Shown: positions 1 through 7,482, numbered from the stretch's first letter. The stretch: DNA of 35,858 nt from Lachnospiraceae bacterium (GCA_021203145.1 JAJQBS010000091.1:1-35858), one strand, 5' to 3'. The notes: generated by a model not told the origin, from the letters alone. Numbers and translations are program-made.

Positions 1-67
1 CCGATAAAATCTACGTTTTTTCAATTTTAAAATTTCTTCATGAAACAACCCTGCGGTGATTTTACTC

Positions 68-571
68 TCAAATCTCTGCATCCTGCACCGCTTTCGCTCT
101 GGTGTGACCTGTAACGGCCGCGCAGATGAGTCCCCCCGCCACCAGTGCGTCGATTTTGGAATTGGTAGAAATCACGCCGTCCAGGCGGAAGCAATAACAC
201 CAGTACACCACCGCAGCAAGGATCATCGCCGCAGGCTGCCGCAATGCAGAAAATATGGCTTTCCAGTGCGGTACCTGCTCCGCCCGGCTTCCGTCAGCCA
301 CATATTTCACAGGCACGGGCATCCCACTGCCCGCCAGCATTTTTTTGTACGCCGGCGTCTCGTCGCCGCATAGAAGGGTCAGCAGCCCCAGCAAAATAAG
401 CATCCCAAACAGCCCGAAACAGGTTGTCCGAACCGTCCCGTCAATCAGGATCGGACTTTTCTCCAGTGAACAGGCAATCAGTATAATACAAAATGCAGCC
501 GTCCAAAGTGCATATACGACCCGGCTTATCAGATCCCTGCGAAATATCCCGCTCTTTTGACTATTATTCAT
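68..571 (-). CDS. Four-helix membrane protein of unknown function
   Basis: A 167-residue protein I cannot assign to a family. Four hydrophobic stretches are visible at about residues 15-34, 48-67, 113-131 and 139-155, so it is probably an integral membrane protein with a polar loop of about 45 residues between helices 2 and 3. The start is supported by a purine-rich stretch (AAGGGGAAAGG) about 9 bases upstream. It lies downstream of thiN on the same strand, separated by about 140 bases in which I see only weak inverted repeats. No catalytic motif is visible. The coding call rests on length, ribosome binding site and membrane pattern. Confidence 0.7.
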   Translation of the reverse strand: MNNSQKSGIFRRDLISRVVYALWTAAFCIILIACSLEKSPILIDGTVRTTCFGLFGMLILLGLLTLLCGDETPAYKKMLAGSGMPVPVKYVADGSRAEQVPHWKAIFSALRQPAAMILAAVVYWCYCFRLDGVISTNSKIDALVAGGLICAAVTGHTRAKAVQDAEI

Positions 572-710
572 AATTCACAGCCTTTCCCCTTCCTTTGAGC
601 ATGCATACAGAGTTTAACGTAAATCACTATGCAGCAGTTTTTACTGCGCCACTGCAATGAGAAAACCGATTGCTGCGAGCCGGTGGCATGCATTAAGCAA
701 TGGCACGCGT

Positions 711-1385
711 TTAACAACGACCGGATTCCCGCACAGGCAGGCCATTCTTCGCATCCCACATGACCAGTAATGTGCCGGACTGCACCCTGATGACGCTCTT
801 TTCTCCAATAAACTCATTACTCACCCCAAGCGCCCGGTCGCAGGTCAGCTCCGCGTTTTCAAGCGTATATTTCAGCCCCGTCTCCCAGACTCCCAGAGCA
901 CGGTCGCCCATGCAGAACACCGAGAGCATTCCGGACGAGGCTTCCGAAAAAGTCAGGCTTCCATCCGCGACCGCAGTCATCACACTGCCGCCCCCAATCA
1001 GATACGCTTCCAGGCCTTTTTTTGCCATCCCGGTCAGCAGCTGAATATTCGCAAGGGTGTGATCCAACCGGCCTCCGAGCCCGCCATAGAGGAAAAAAAT
1101 CCCGCATCCCTCTTTTTGCGCGTAAGCCGCAGCCAGCGCCATATCGGTATCATCCTTAATCGGTGAATGGCGGATCAGATGCTCATGCTCCGGCACGACC
1201 TTCAGAGAATCAAAATCCCCCAGCAGAACATCCGGCTCCCTTCCAAGCATTTTCAGATATTGATAGCCTCCGTCCGCCGCAATGACCAGGTCGCCCTCAC
1301 CAGGCGCGGCCGCCGTCATAAATCCGTCAAACTCCCCCGCTCCGATAACAAAGCATCGCTTTTTCACTGAATTCTGCTCCTCCAT
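711..1385 (-). CDS. thiN: Thiamine pyrophosphokinase
   Basis: Transfers pyrophosphate from ATP to thiamine to make thiamine pyrophosphate in the cytoplasm. The 224-residue length is normal for the family. Visible family motifs are AADGG (about residue 36), LLGDFDS (about 54), KDDTDMALA (about 76), and GGLGGRLDHTLAN (about 100), which carry the acidic metal and nucleotide ligands. SNEF near residue 188 marks the C-terminal thiamine-binding beta domain. No TPP riboswitch is seen upstream; only about 75 bases separate it from the M19 peptidase stop. It may be cotranscribed with that gene. In many Firmicutes thiN sits with rsgA and rpe, but those are not in this window. Confidence 0.9.
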   Translation of the reverse strand: MEEQNSVKKRCFVIGAGEFDGFMTAAAPGEGDLVIAADGGYQYLKMLGREPDVLLGDFDSLKVVPEHEHLIRHSPIKDDTDMALAAAYAQKEGCGIFFLYGGLGGRLDHTLANIQLLTGMAKKGLEAYLIGGGSVMTAVADGSLTFSEASSGMLSVFCMGDRALGVWETGLKYTLENAELTCDRALGVSNEFIGEKSVIRVQSGTLLVMWDAKNGLPVRESGRC

Positions 1386-1461
1386 CTCCCAAAAACCGCT
1401 CTCAATTGTAAACTGCCTTTGTTGGGCGCGCTTAAGCCAATGGGATTGCGGCCGACTTATT

Positions 1462-2598
1462 TTAACGGAGAGTCTCCCGGTAGAGCCGCATCACGTTTCC
1501 ATACAAAATGCCGTCCACCTCCCCATCGCGAAACCCTTCCCGATGAAGAGCCCAGGCCAGATCCTCTGCCTTATCCGCGCCCTCCGGCGCGCATGCGCCG
1601 CCAAACCCGTCAAAATCCGAGCCAAGCCCGACACATTCAGAGCCCCCGCAGTTTGCCATATGGCGCGCGTGGCGGGCAAGAAGTGTCAGGCATGCTTCCC
1701 GATCCCATCTGTCCTCCCCGGATGGTCCTGACTCCCCACGGGGCACTCTCTCACCCGACTGGGGCTGTGATTTCCCGGCATCCGGCGACGTCGAGGTACT
1801 CTGCGTTGTTTCCGCTTCCGGCGCACCCGTCAGTCTCGCAAAATTCTGCGTCTCAAAAATAAATTCCGGAAAATAATTCAAACCCGCGACCCCGCCGTGT
1901 TCGCCGAGCTGCCGCAGCATATCGTCGCTTAAATTCCTGGCGTGATTGCAGATCGCCCTTGCGTTCGAATGGCTGGCCACAAACGGTTTCCGGCAGATTC
2001 TGCACACGTCATAAAATCCCGCGTCCGACAGATGCGACACATCCGGAATCATGCCAAGCGACTCCATCGCCTCCACAATCAGAACGCCCTTTTCCTTCAG
2101 ACCGGGCAGAGACGGATCCGGACGAGTCGACTGCGGCTTTTCCCCCTCAGAAATGGGCGACGCGGGCGTGGCCAGATCGTTTTCATAATTCCAGCAAAGC
2201 GTCATCATCCTCGCCCCGCGGCGGAAAAATTCCTCCAGCTTCCCCACATCGCCTTTGCACATCCCGCCCTCTTCGAGCGTAAGCATCGCGGAAAGCAGCC
2301 CGGCGTCTGCGTTCGCCTCAATCTCCTCTGCCGTTGTTACCGGGCGTACCCAGTCTGCGTTTTTCCGCATCTCCGCCTCAAAAAGCGCCACCAGCTCCAT
2401 TGCGTCTTCAAATGAGTCGCGCCCCTCGCCCATATCGATAAAGGCCGCGAAATTCTGAACTGCATATCCTCCGGCTCTCATTTTTTCCAGATTCACATGA
2501 AAGCCTTCCGCGTCCTTCAGCCTTAGCTCCTGCCCTTGCTTTCTTTTCGCCCGCAGCGTAGACAGGGTGTCACAGTGCATGTCAGCAATCATATCCAT
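1462..2598 (-). CDS. Membrane dipeptidase-like metallopeptidase (family M19)
   Basis: Renal-dipeptidase family zinc enzyme, expected to cleave dipeptides, often with D-residues at the C-terminal side. The binuclear zinc ligands are visible: the HCD motif in DMHCDTLST near the N-terminus, the Glu of TLEEGG (about residue 125), His in SHLSD, His in ASHSNAR, and Asp in GSDFDGF near the C-terminus. There is no signal peptide, so it is probably cytoplasmic. A Ser/Gly/Pro/Glu-rich stretch at about residues 258-296 interrupts the region before the last metal motif and looks like a disordered insertion. Start supported by GGGAGAG directly upstream. A manA-linked repeat lies in the 166-base gap upstream. 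Confidence 0.88.
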   Translation of the reverse strand: MDMIADMHCDTLSTLRAKRKQGQELRLKDAEGFHVNLEKMRAGGYAVQNFAAFIDMGEGRDSFEDAMELVALFEAEMRKNADWVRPVTTAEEIEANADAGLLSAMLTLEEGGMCKGDVGKLEEFFRRGARMMTLCWNYENDLATPASPISEGEKPQSTRPDPSLPGLKEKGVLIVEAMESLGMIPDVSHLSDAGFYDVCRICRKPFVASHSNARAICNHARNLSDDMLRQLGEHGGVAGLNYFPEFIFETQNFARLTGAPEAETTQSTSTSPDAGKSQPQSGERVPRGESGPSGEDRWDREACLTLLARHARHMANCGGSECVGLGSDFDGFGGACAPEGADKAEDLAWALHREGFRDGEVDGILYGNVMRLYRETLR

Positions 2599-2691
2599 TC
2601 ACTCTCCCGCATAAACCATCGCGTCCGGCCATTTCTGGTCAATCCCCGGTCAGGCTCCACTCAGGGCACTGCCCGGTCAGGCTTCGGCTGA

Positions 2692-2755
2692 TTCTCTCTT
2701 AACCTGGATAAACCGGAACCAGAATTTTGCCATTTTGCGCAGGAAATCGTTCTTA
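2692..2755 (-). repeat. Post-stop interspersed repeat, copy 1
   Basis: On the minus strand this unit starts with TAAGAACGATTT a few bases after the manA stop and ends with TTCCGGTTTATCCAGG and GTTAAGAGA. It matches copies at 7062-7123 and 8457-8494. The frame reading KNDFLRKMAKFWFRFI stays open. No U-tract follows, so it is not a standard terminator. Confidence 0.8.
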
Positions 2756-2764
2756 GGCTCCTAA

Positions 2765-3811
2765 TCAGCAGCGCACCTTCAGCAGCTCGGATTCTCCGGC
2801 GACATGGCATCTCCCCAGACCGGCAGGCAGAAATATGCACTCTCCCTTTGAATAAGAAACCTCCGCGCCGGTTTCTGACGATATTGTGCCAGAACCATTG
2901 ATACAGAGCAATATTTGGAACGACGTTCCTAGCACAGAAAAAGAGCATTCCCTCTTTACCCGGATCCGCTCCGTCTGAAAATATTTGCACCTGCATAAAA
3001 TTTCCCGCGACGATCCTGGATAATAATGAACCATCCGCGGCAGCTGCTTCACATCCGGCGCCACCTGCATATCCATCACCCGGATCGCTTTTTCAAAATG
3101 GAGCTCCCTCTTCCGCCCATTTTTGTCAATCCGGTTATAATCATACAGGCGGTACGTTACATCCGAGCTTTCCTGCACCTCCACAATTAACGCGCCCGCA
3201 CCAATCCCATGAACCGTCCCTGCCGGCACATAAAATACGTCGTCCTTATGAACCCTCACCTTCTGGAGGTGTTTGTCCAGCGAATTCTCAGCCAGCGCGT
3301 CGCGAAGTATTCCCTCTGACACTGGGTGGGCAAATCCATAAATCAGGGACGTCCCTTCCCTGGCATCCACGACATACCACATTTCAGACTTGCCATTATC
3401 GTGTTCATATTCCCTGGCAAACGCGTCATCCGGATGTACCTGAACCGACAAATCCTTATCCGCGTCTATAAATTTCACAATGACCGGCAAAACGTTTTCA
3501 TCATCATCCCTCTGCGCACCAGGGGTTTCTGTCGAAGCAGATTGCATTTCCCTGGAAGGTATTTCTCCAGATAACGATCCCTTCTGTTCCATTTTCGTGC
3601 CCAGATATTCCGGATGTTCCTTTAAAACCCTGGAAAGCGTTTTGCCCGAACAGGCGCCATTTAAAACAATGCTCAATCCGTCCGGATGAGTAGAACATTC
3701 CCACGTCTCAGCAAGCGGCGTCATCTCTAAATCTTTACCAAACTCATCGCGAAGCCTTGTTCCGCCCCATAGATAATCCTTGCCGGTCGGCAAAAGCTTC
3801 ATAATGTCCAT
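2765..3811 (-). CDS. manA: Mannose-6-phosphate isomerase, class I
   Basis: Interconverts fructose-6-phosphate and mannose-6-phosphate, feeding GDP-mannose synthesis together with the manC gene immediately upstream (50-base gap, same strand). Zinc-site motifs are visible: VQVHPDD (His and neighbouring Gln), KSEMWYVV (Glu) and AGTVHGIG (His). The family signature YRLYDYNR follows, and a C-terminal cupin-like part ends the protein. I chose the ATG at 3811 because GGAGG lies 8 bases before it; an in-frame GTG at 3826 would place that GGAGG inside the gene. Residues about 75-105 form a polar Ser/Glu/Gln-rich stretch ahead of the VQVHPDD motif and look like extra sequence relative to typical short bacterial ManA proteins. 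Confidence 0.9.
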   Translation of the reverse strand: MDIMKLLPTGKDYLWGGTRLRDEFGKDLEMTPLAETWECSTHPDGLSIVLNGACSGKTLSRVLKEHPEYLGTKMEQKGSLSGEIPSREMQSASTETPGAQRDDDENVLPVIVKFIDADKDLSVQVHPDDAFAREYEHDNGKSEMWYVVDAREGTSLIYGFAHPVSEGILRDALAENSLDKHLQKVRVHKDDVFYVPAGTVHGIGAGALIVEVQESSDVTYRLYDYNRIDKNGRKRELHFEKAIRVMDMQVAPDVKQLPRMVHYYPGSSREILCRCKYFQTERIRVKRECSFSVLGTSFQILLCINGSGTISSETGAEVSYSKGECIFLPAGLGRCHVAGESELLKVRC

Positions 3812-3861
3812 TGCGAATCCCTCCACGTATGATTCTTACAGCATGACCCTGTGCCCGCGCC

Positions 3862-5199
3862 TCACTCATCCTGTCTGGCAAAGGCTCCCTCCGGCTCATA
3901 CTTGCGCTTGTCTGTCACGCTGATGGTCTCCCCAATCTGAACCTCAATAATGCTCAGAGCCGTATCCGCCATAATCATATGCTTACAGCCGGGAGCTACT
4001 GTCACGACATCCCCGACACGGAGGAACTGCTCCATCCCATCTACAATCGCCCTGCCCTTTCCGGAAACCACTGTCCACACTTCTTCGCGGTAATCATGGC
4101 TGTGATAGCTCATACATTCTCCGGCCTTCATGGACAGCTTGACCGTCATGGAGCCGGGCTGCGCGTCCATGACCGTATAGGTGCCCCATGATTTTTCAGC
4201 AAAGTGGACATCCGTATTCACCCTCTCCACATAGGGTTTCATATAGCCGCTGCGTTCCTTATCCGAAACCAGGATCCCGTCCCCACTGGCCGCGATCACC
4301 ATATCCTTACATCCCATGCAGAGGATCGGAATATTCAGCTCATTCACCACCTGCGTATTCTCACAGGTCTCATCCATCAGAGCCTGCCCCTTGATGTCAT
4401 CTGCCATGACTTCCGCCATCATGTTCCAGGTACCCACATCCTTCCAGTCACCGGTATAGCGGACGACCTGGATCGACTTCTCTTTTTCCACAACCGCATA
4501 GTCAAAGCTGATCTTCGTAAGCGTCTCATATTTGGAATACAGATCCCGGTAATCGGAAAAATCCACCATTTCATGAGCCTTCTCAATCAGATATCCGAGC
4601 CGGAACGCAAACACTCCCGCATTCCAGAGAGCGTTCTGCTCCAGATAGTTCCGGGCAGCCGCCCTGTCCGGCTTTTCCTTAAACTCCTTTACCTTACTGA
4701 TGCTCTCACCCGTCTCGGGAATAATATACCCATATTTCTCACTCGGGTAGGTCGGCTCAATCCCCATCAGAGTCAGATTCGCCCTGCCGCGCCTGACGAT
4801 CTCTCCCAATTGCTCCACACACTCATAATAGCTGTTTTCCACATATGGGTCAACCGGGCAGACCGCCACCGCGTCATCCTCGGATTTCCCCAGCTCATCA
4901 TGCAGATACGCAGCTGCCAGAAGAATCGCCGGAAACGTATCCCTGCGGCAAGGCTCCACACAGATGGAGACCTGGCTGCCCAGCTGATTGTAGATCGCGC
5001 TCGCCTGCGACCTGCTCGTGGCAATCGTCACACCCGCAGCCGGGTCCACCTCCTTAATCTGTCGAAACACCCGCTGCACCATTGATTCATAATTGCCATG
5101 ATCGTCTTTAAACAGCTTGATAAACTGCTTGCTTCTCACATCATTGGAAAGCGGCCACAAACGTTTCCCGCTCCCGCCCGAAAGTAAAATAATATCCAT
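3862..5199 (-). CDS. manC: Mannose-1-phosphate guanylyltransferase with C-terminal cupin (type II PMI/GMP)
   Basis: Makes GDP-mannose from GTP and mannose-1-phosphate. The N-terminus carries the nucleotidyltransferase signature LLSGGSGKRLWPLS followed by the conserved KQF. FKEKPD near residue 170 and NAGVFAF near 193 are further family motifs. The last 110 residues form a cupin with YHSHDYREEVWTVVSGKG, matching the phosphomannose-isomerase half of bifunctional type II enzymes. A separate class I ManA follows in the same operon, so the cupin may be partly redundant. No phosphomannomutase gene is in the window. Start at 5199 has GGGAGG about 12 bases upstream. A minus-strand promoter lies at 5248-5276. 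Confidence 0.92.
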   Translation of the reverse strand: MDIILLSGGSGKRLWPLSNDVRSKQFIKLFKDDHGNYESMVQRVFRQIKEVDPAAGVTIATSRSQASAIYNQLGSQVSICVEPCRRDTFPAILLAAAYLHDELGKSEDDAVAVCPVDPYVENSYYECVEQLGEIVRRGRANLTLMGIEPTYPSEKYGYIIPETGESISKVKEFKEKPDRAAARNYLEQNALWNAGVFAFRLGYLIEKAHEMVDFSDYRDLYSKYETLTKISFDYAVVEKEKSIQVVRYTGDWKDVGTWNMMAEVMADDIKGQALMDETCENTQVVNELNIPILCMGCKDMVIAASGDGILVSDKERSGYMKPYVERVNTDVHFAEKSWGTYTVMDAQPGSMTVKLSMKAGECMSYHSHDYREEVWTVVSGKGRAIVDGMEQFLRVGDVVTVAPGCKHMIMADTALSIIEVQIGETISVTDKRKYEPEGAFARQDE

Positions 5200-5247
5200 G
5201 CCGTAACACAGCCTCCCTCAAGCTTCCCTGATTTCCTTACCGTCACT

Positions 5248-5276
5248 ATCATACTCATTCATTGACTAAAAATCAA
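5248..5276 (-). promoter_or_regulatory. manC: SigA-type promoter for manC-manA
   Basis: On the minus strand: -35 TTGATT (5271-5276), 17-base spacer, -10 TATGAT (5248-5253). The transcript would start about 40 bases before the manC ATG. Confidence 0.65.
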
Positions 5277-5350
5277 TCCCTTTCGATTTTTCTTTACACA
5301 TTTCGGGACCGGCAGTCCGCCTGCAGGGCTTCATTCAGTAATGCAAATAA

Positions 5351-5427
5351 TCCTTTTGAAATGATTATTTATTTATAAAAAGTCATTTCAAAATGATTTT
5401 TTCTTTAAAAAAATCACTTTAAAATGA
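5351..5427 (+). promoter_or_regulatory. Three phased palindromes upstream of the AAA ATPase remnant
   Basis: Three 14-base near-identical palindromes lie at 5351-5364 (TCCTTTTGAAATGA), 5383-5396 (TCATTTCAAAATGA, perfect) and 5414-5427 (TCACTTTAAAATGA). Their starts are 32 and 31 bases apart, close to three helical turns. A TATAAT follows at 5457-5462. The layout looks like a cooperative operator array governing the plus-strand ATPase gene. Confidence 0.65.
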
Positions 5428-5456
5428 CTTTTCTTAATATTTGTGTCTTAACCTGC

Positions 5457-5462
5457 TATAAT
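5457..5462 (+). promoter_or_regulatory. -10 element of the AAA ATPase remnant
   Basis: A perfect TATAAT sits 46 bases before the ATG at 5509. The -35 region at the right distance (TTAATA, 5434-5439) is poor, which suits a regulated promoter. The palindrome array ends 30 bases upstream. Confidence 0.5.
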
Positions 5463-5508
5463 GGAAACCACGCAATGAAAAATGAACGTCTTATGTTGGA
5501 GGCTTTTT

Positions 5509-5958
5509 ATGGAAAGAATGATTACCGCTGAACTTGTCAAATGGAAAAAAACAGGAAAAAACCGGCTCCCTCTCCTGCTCTATGGCGCCCGCCTGGTCGG
5601 AAAAACATATACGCTCACTCATTTTGGCAGAGACTATTTTAGAAATACCGTCTATGTGAATTTTGAGAGAATGCCGATTATCGCTGAATTTTTTAGCGGA
5701 GATCTCTCTCCTGAGCGTATTCTGCATTTTCTTGAGGAATACTTTTCTGAAAAAATCGTCCCCGGGCAGACTCTGCTGATCTTCGACGAGATCCAGGCCT
5801 GCAAACGTGCCCTGACAGCCCTGAAATATTTTGCAGAAGAAGCGCCGGAATACCATGTGGCACGCGCGGCTATCACCGCGCCTGCCAGGTCGCGTGGCGC
5901 ATTTGGAAATCGCTTCGCGATTGGCGCCACTGCTTCCGGAGTTTCGTGCTCCCTCTGA
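5509..5958 (+). pseudogene. AAA_14-type ATPase, N-terminal fragment only
   Basis: Start chosen at the ATG at 5509, which has GGAGG 6 bases upstream. The first 115 residues match the N-terminus of AAA_14/DUF4143-type ATPases. The P-loop region reads LLLYGARLVGKTYTL; note GARLVGKT where such proteins usually have GARQVGKT. Walker B follows as LLIFDEIQ, then ALTALKYFAEEAPEYHVA. Homology stops at about 5857, where a double-hairpin element starts. The frame then runs through it for about 34 unrelated residues to a stop at 5956-5958. Intact relatives are about 400 residues with a C-terminal DUF4143 nuclease-like part, so more than two thirds is lost. The promoter and operator array are still intact. 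Confidence 0.75.
5858..5930. repeat. Double-hairpin palindromic element, copy A
   Basis: Two adjacent hairpins. Hairpin 1 is 5858-5887: TGGCA and CGCGCGGC pair with CCGCG and TGCCA around the loop TATCAC. Hairpin 2 is 5894-5930: GTGGCGC (5894-5900) pairs with GCGCCAC (5924-5930), and inside it AATCGC pairs with GCGATT around TTC, with a one-sided bulge ATTTGGA. The same architecture, loop and bulge recur at 25224-25291. The element lies exactly between the two truncated convergent genes and is open in both of their frames. Confidence 0.75.
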
Positions 5959-6444
5959 ACCCTGTTTCATCAGGTAAATTTTCCCCTTCTCCCGTATCCA
6001 GCATTTTGCAAACGAACCGCTTGTCCCAAATTCAGGAGAGGTGTTGGAAAAGCTTTCACCATACAGCCCGCCCTCAAAAGCCAGACGTGCAATCGTCTCA
6101 TCAAAATCGTTTTGAAAGAGAGAAACCCGCTCCCAGGTCAGGTCTGATGTGGCAGGACAAATCCAGAATGTATCATTCAAGTTCAAAGCGTAGGTCACGC
6201 GAATATAACCTTCCAAATCATAGCACCCGCACATCCGAAGCAGCTTCTCAATATGCGCCCGGTGTTTCGGTGCCTGACGGTGTGCAATCCATGATTGAAT
6301 ATCAGAAAAGCCAATCGGCAGAAGAGTGCCTCCCTCACGGGAGATTTCCTCAAACTTCAGCGTTCCCAGTTCTGAACGGTGCACCTGAAAGGTCAGGAGC
6401 TTTTGGTCTTTATTCATCAAAAAAAATGTATTGTCCAGAAACAT
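5931..6444 (-). pseudogene. HipA-like kinase toxin, N-terminal fragment
   Basis: About 170 residues from MFLDNTFFLMNKD to GSEGARNSG resemble the N-terminal half of HipA-like/CtkA-like kinase proteins common in Lachnospiraceae. Recognisable blocks are APKHRAHIEKLLRMCGC, YALNLNDTFW, SPEFGTSGSFAKCW and IYLMKQGSEG. I recalled these by eye and could not align them. The catalytic half that should follow is missing: the frame enters the double-hairpin element near 5930 and then runs antisense through the ATPase fragment. The start has GAGGAG 9 bases upstream. It follows the nucleotidyltransferase remnant by 6 bases and was probably the last gene of a small minus-strand operon. Confidence 0.6.
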
Positions 6445-6450
6445 TTACTT

Positions 6451-6637
6451 TCACTCCTCAATCCCTTTCATCTTCTCATACAAGGGTATCGCCTCCGCAG
6501 GCTGCAATGTCGATATCGCTTCTTTCCGTATGTGTGCCTCTTGCCCGCGAGCCAAAGAGTATCACTTTTTTAACGCCATGTTGTTTCGTGAAAAAGTGAA
6601 TATCTTTCAGCACTTTGTCAGGAATGTTATACTTCAT
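6451..6637 (-). pseudogene. MNT-type nucleotidyltransferase with internal deletion
   Basis: The N-terminal 50 residues, from MKYNIPDKV through VILFGSRARGTHTERSDIDIAACGGD, carry the GSxxRG...SDID active-site pattern of minimal nucleotidyltransferases. Right after GGD the frame stops. Shifting frame at about 6490-6500 recovers IPLYEKMKGIEE and a stop at 6451-6453, which is a typical C-terminal tail for this family. The simplest reading is that about 35-40 middle codons were deleted with a frame change. Intact relatives are about 100 residues and often pair with HEPN proteins. It overlaps the 3' end of the small gene upstream by 11 bases, as expected for a former operon. Confidence 0.7.
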
Positions 6638-6866
6638 ACCCAATCGCCCCCAGTTTCTTCTGAATCTCTTCCTCCAGCTCTTCCAAAATATATTCTTCAC
6701 CCGCCCATTGAAGGCGGTCATAGGTGTCATCCAGACACTCCGCAGCCCGGCTGTTCATAAAAGCTTCAATGAAAGTCGGAGAATCGTATCCGCTCTTTAG
6801 AGCCAGCTCAAAGAGGCGGCCCTGGATGTCACATAATTGCCGTTTATCAAGGCTTAATTCCAGCAT
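6627..6866 (-). CDS. Small conserved protein of a toxin-antitoxin-like cassette
   Basis: A 79-residue protein containing LFELALKSGYDSPTFIEAFMNS, then AECLDDTYDRLQWAGEEYILEELEEEIQ. This resembles the first half of small Lachnospiraceae proteins that go on to a YRYWHY-type C-terminus, which is missing here. It may therefore be a short family member or a truncated one. I place the start at the ATG at 6866, which has AGGTGG 5 bases upstream; an in-frame GTG lies at 6875. Its end overlaps the nucleotidyltransferase remnant. The extended -10 at 7000-7008 could serve it. I cannot assign a function. Confidence 0.5.
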   Translation of the reverse strand: MLELSLDKRQLCDIQGRLFELALKSGYDSPTFIEAFMNSRAAECLDDTYDRLQWAGEEYILEELEEEIQKKLGAIGYEV

Positions 6867-6881
6867 AGTCGCCACCTGCCT

Positions 6882-6941
6882 CTATAATTTCATCAAAAAC
6901 ATCCCTTCTCTTCGATATCTTTTGCACATCTCTTCCGCCAT
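6882..6941 (-). CDS. Tiny ORF with a strong ribosome binding site, possibly a gene remnant
   Basis: Nineteen codons (MAEEMCKRYRREG...) follow a consensus AGGAGGG 6 bases upstream and end just before the next small gene. A second frame across the same DNA stays open through VFDEIIEAGGDYAGIKP to a stop near 6860, so this could be the frameshifted remains of a slightly longer first cistron. No function can be given. Confidence 0.25.
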   Translation of the reverse strand: MAEEMCKRYRREGMFLMKL

Positions 6942-6999
6942 AATGTTCCCTCCTGCTTATCCAAATCTGCTGTTTTCTCATCCGTTGCAGTCATGCACA

Positions 7000-7008
7000 A
7001 TTATACCA
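7000..7008 (-). promoter_or_regulatory. Extended -10 promoter of the eroded toxin-like operon
   Basis: The minus strand reads TGGTATAATT, a TGn extended -10 with a perfect TATAAT (7000-7005). No good -35 is seen. It lies about 60 bases before the AGGAGGG of the 19-codon ORF. Confidence 0.45.
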
Positions 7009-7061
7009 TGCATATTGATGTCTGGTTATAAAAAACTACCAGGCATTGAAGGATATGCAAA

Positions 7062-7123
7062 ACTCTCTAATCCGGATAAACCGGAATCGAAATTTTGCCA
7101 TTTTGCGCAAAAAATCGTTCTTA
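7062..7123 (-). repeat. Post-stop interspersed repeat, copy 2
   Basis: On the minus strand TAAGAACGATTTTTTGCGC through TTCCGGTTTATCCGG and ATTAGAGAG. It begins 14 bases after the stop of the ATPase remnant. About 50 of 60 positions look the same as copy 1, and the frame KNDFLRKMAKFRFRFI is again open. Confidence 0.8.
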
Positions 7124-7136
7124 AATTCCTGAACCT

Positions 7137-7447
7137 TCACTGGTACAGCTCAGCTCCCTCCAGACAGATATAATCATCACTGGCTGCCTCAAAACCATTG
7201 ATGGAAATAAAACCTATTTTTCCGACTCTGACAGCGCGCTCTTGTTGCTGTAAACGTAGGCATAGAAAAACCGTAAAAGATTGTCGGTAATCTCATAGCG
7301 AGCCTTTCGGTTGTCATTCGGCTTATTGATGGGTGCAGCTTTCGATACCAGCTCCATGTTGAGCAGAGTTTTCATCTGCTTACTAAGCAAACCATTTGAT
7401 GTCATACCCAGTTTTTCTTCTTTTTCCAAAATAATCCGTACATGCAT
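7137..7447 (-). pseudogene. AAA-family ATPase (DUF234-like) remnant with internal deletion
   Basis: The 77-codon upstream part reads GLLSKQMKTLLNMELVSKAAPINKP, then RKARYEITDNLLRFFYAYVYSNKSAL, which matches the winged-helix region following the ATPase core in this family. The frame stops at 7214. In another frame, KIGFISINGFEA and YICLEGAELYQ follow to a stop at 7137-7139, which looks like the C-terminus of the same family. So both the ATPase core and a long C-terminal segment are gone. The deletion style is the same as in the nucleotidyltransferase remnant 500 bases away. The terminator of the kdu genes starts 36 bases upstream of this fragment. Confidence 0.6.
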
Positions 7448-7482
7448 AATTCTGTTTCAAAATATAAAGACCGTATCCTGTA

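Noticed and set aside
1425..1470. A possible third copy of the double-hairpin element (CCAATGGG followed by CGGCCGAC).
   Set aside because: The shared words are short, the stems do not pair and the order differs, so chance similarity is likely.
5491..6444. A 317-codon minus-strand frame covering the HipA-like fragment, the palindromic element and the antisense of the ATPase.
   Set aside because: Only the first 170 codons resemble a protein; the rest is the reverse of a recognisable ATPase and continues by chance.
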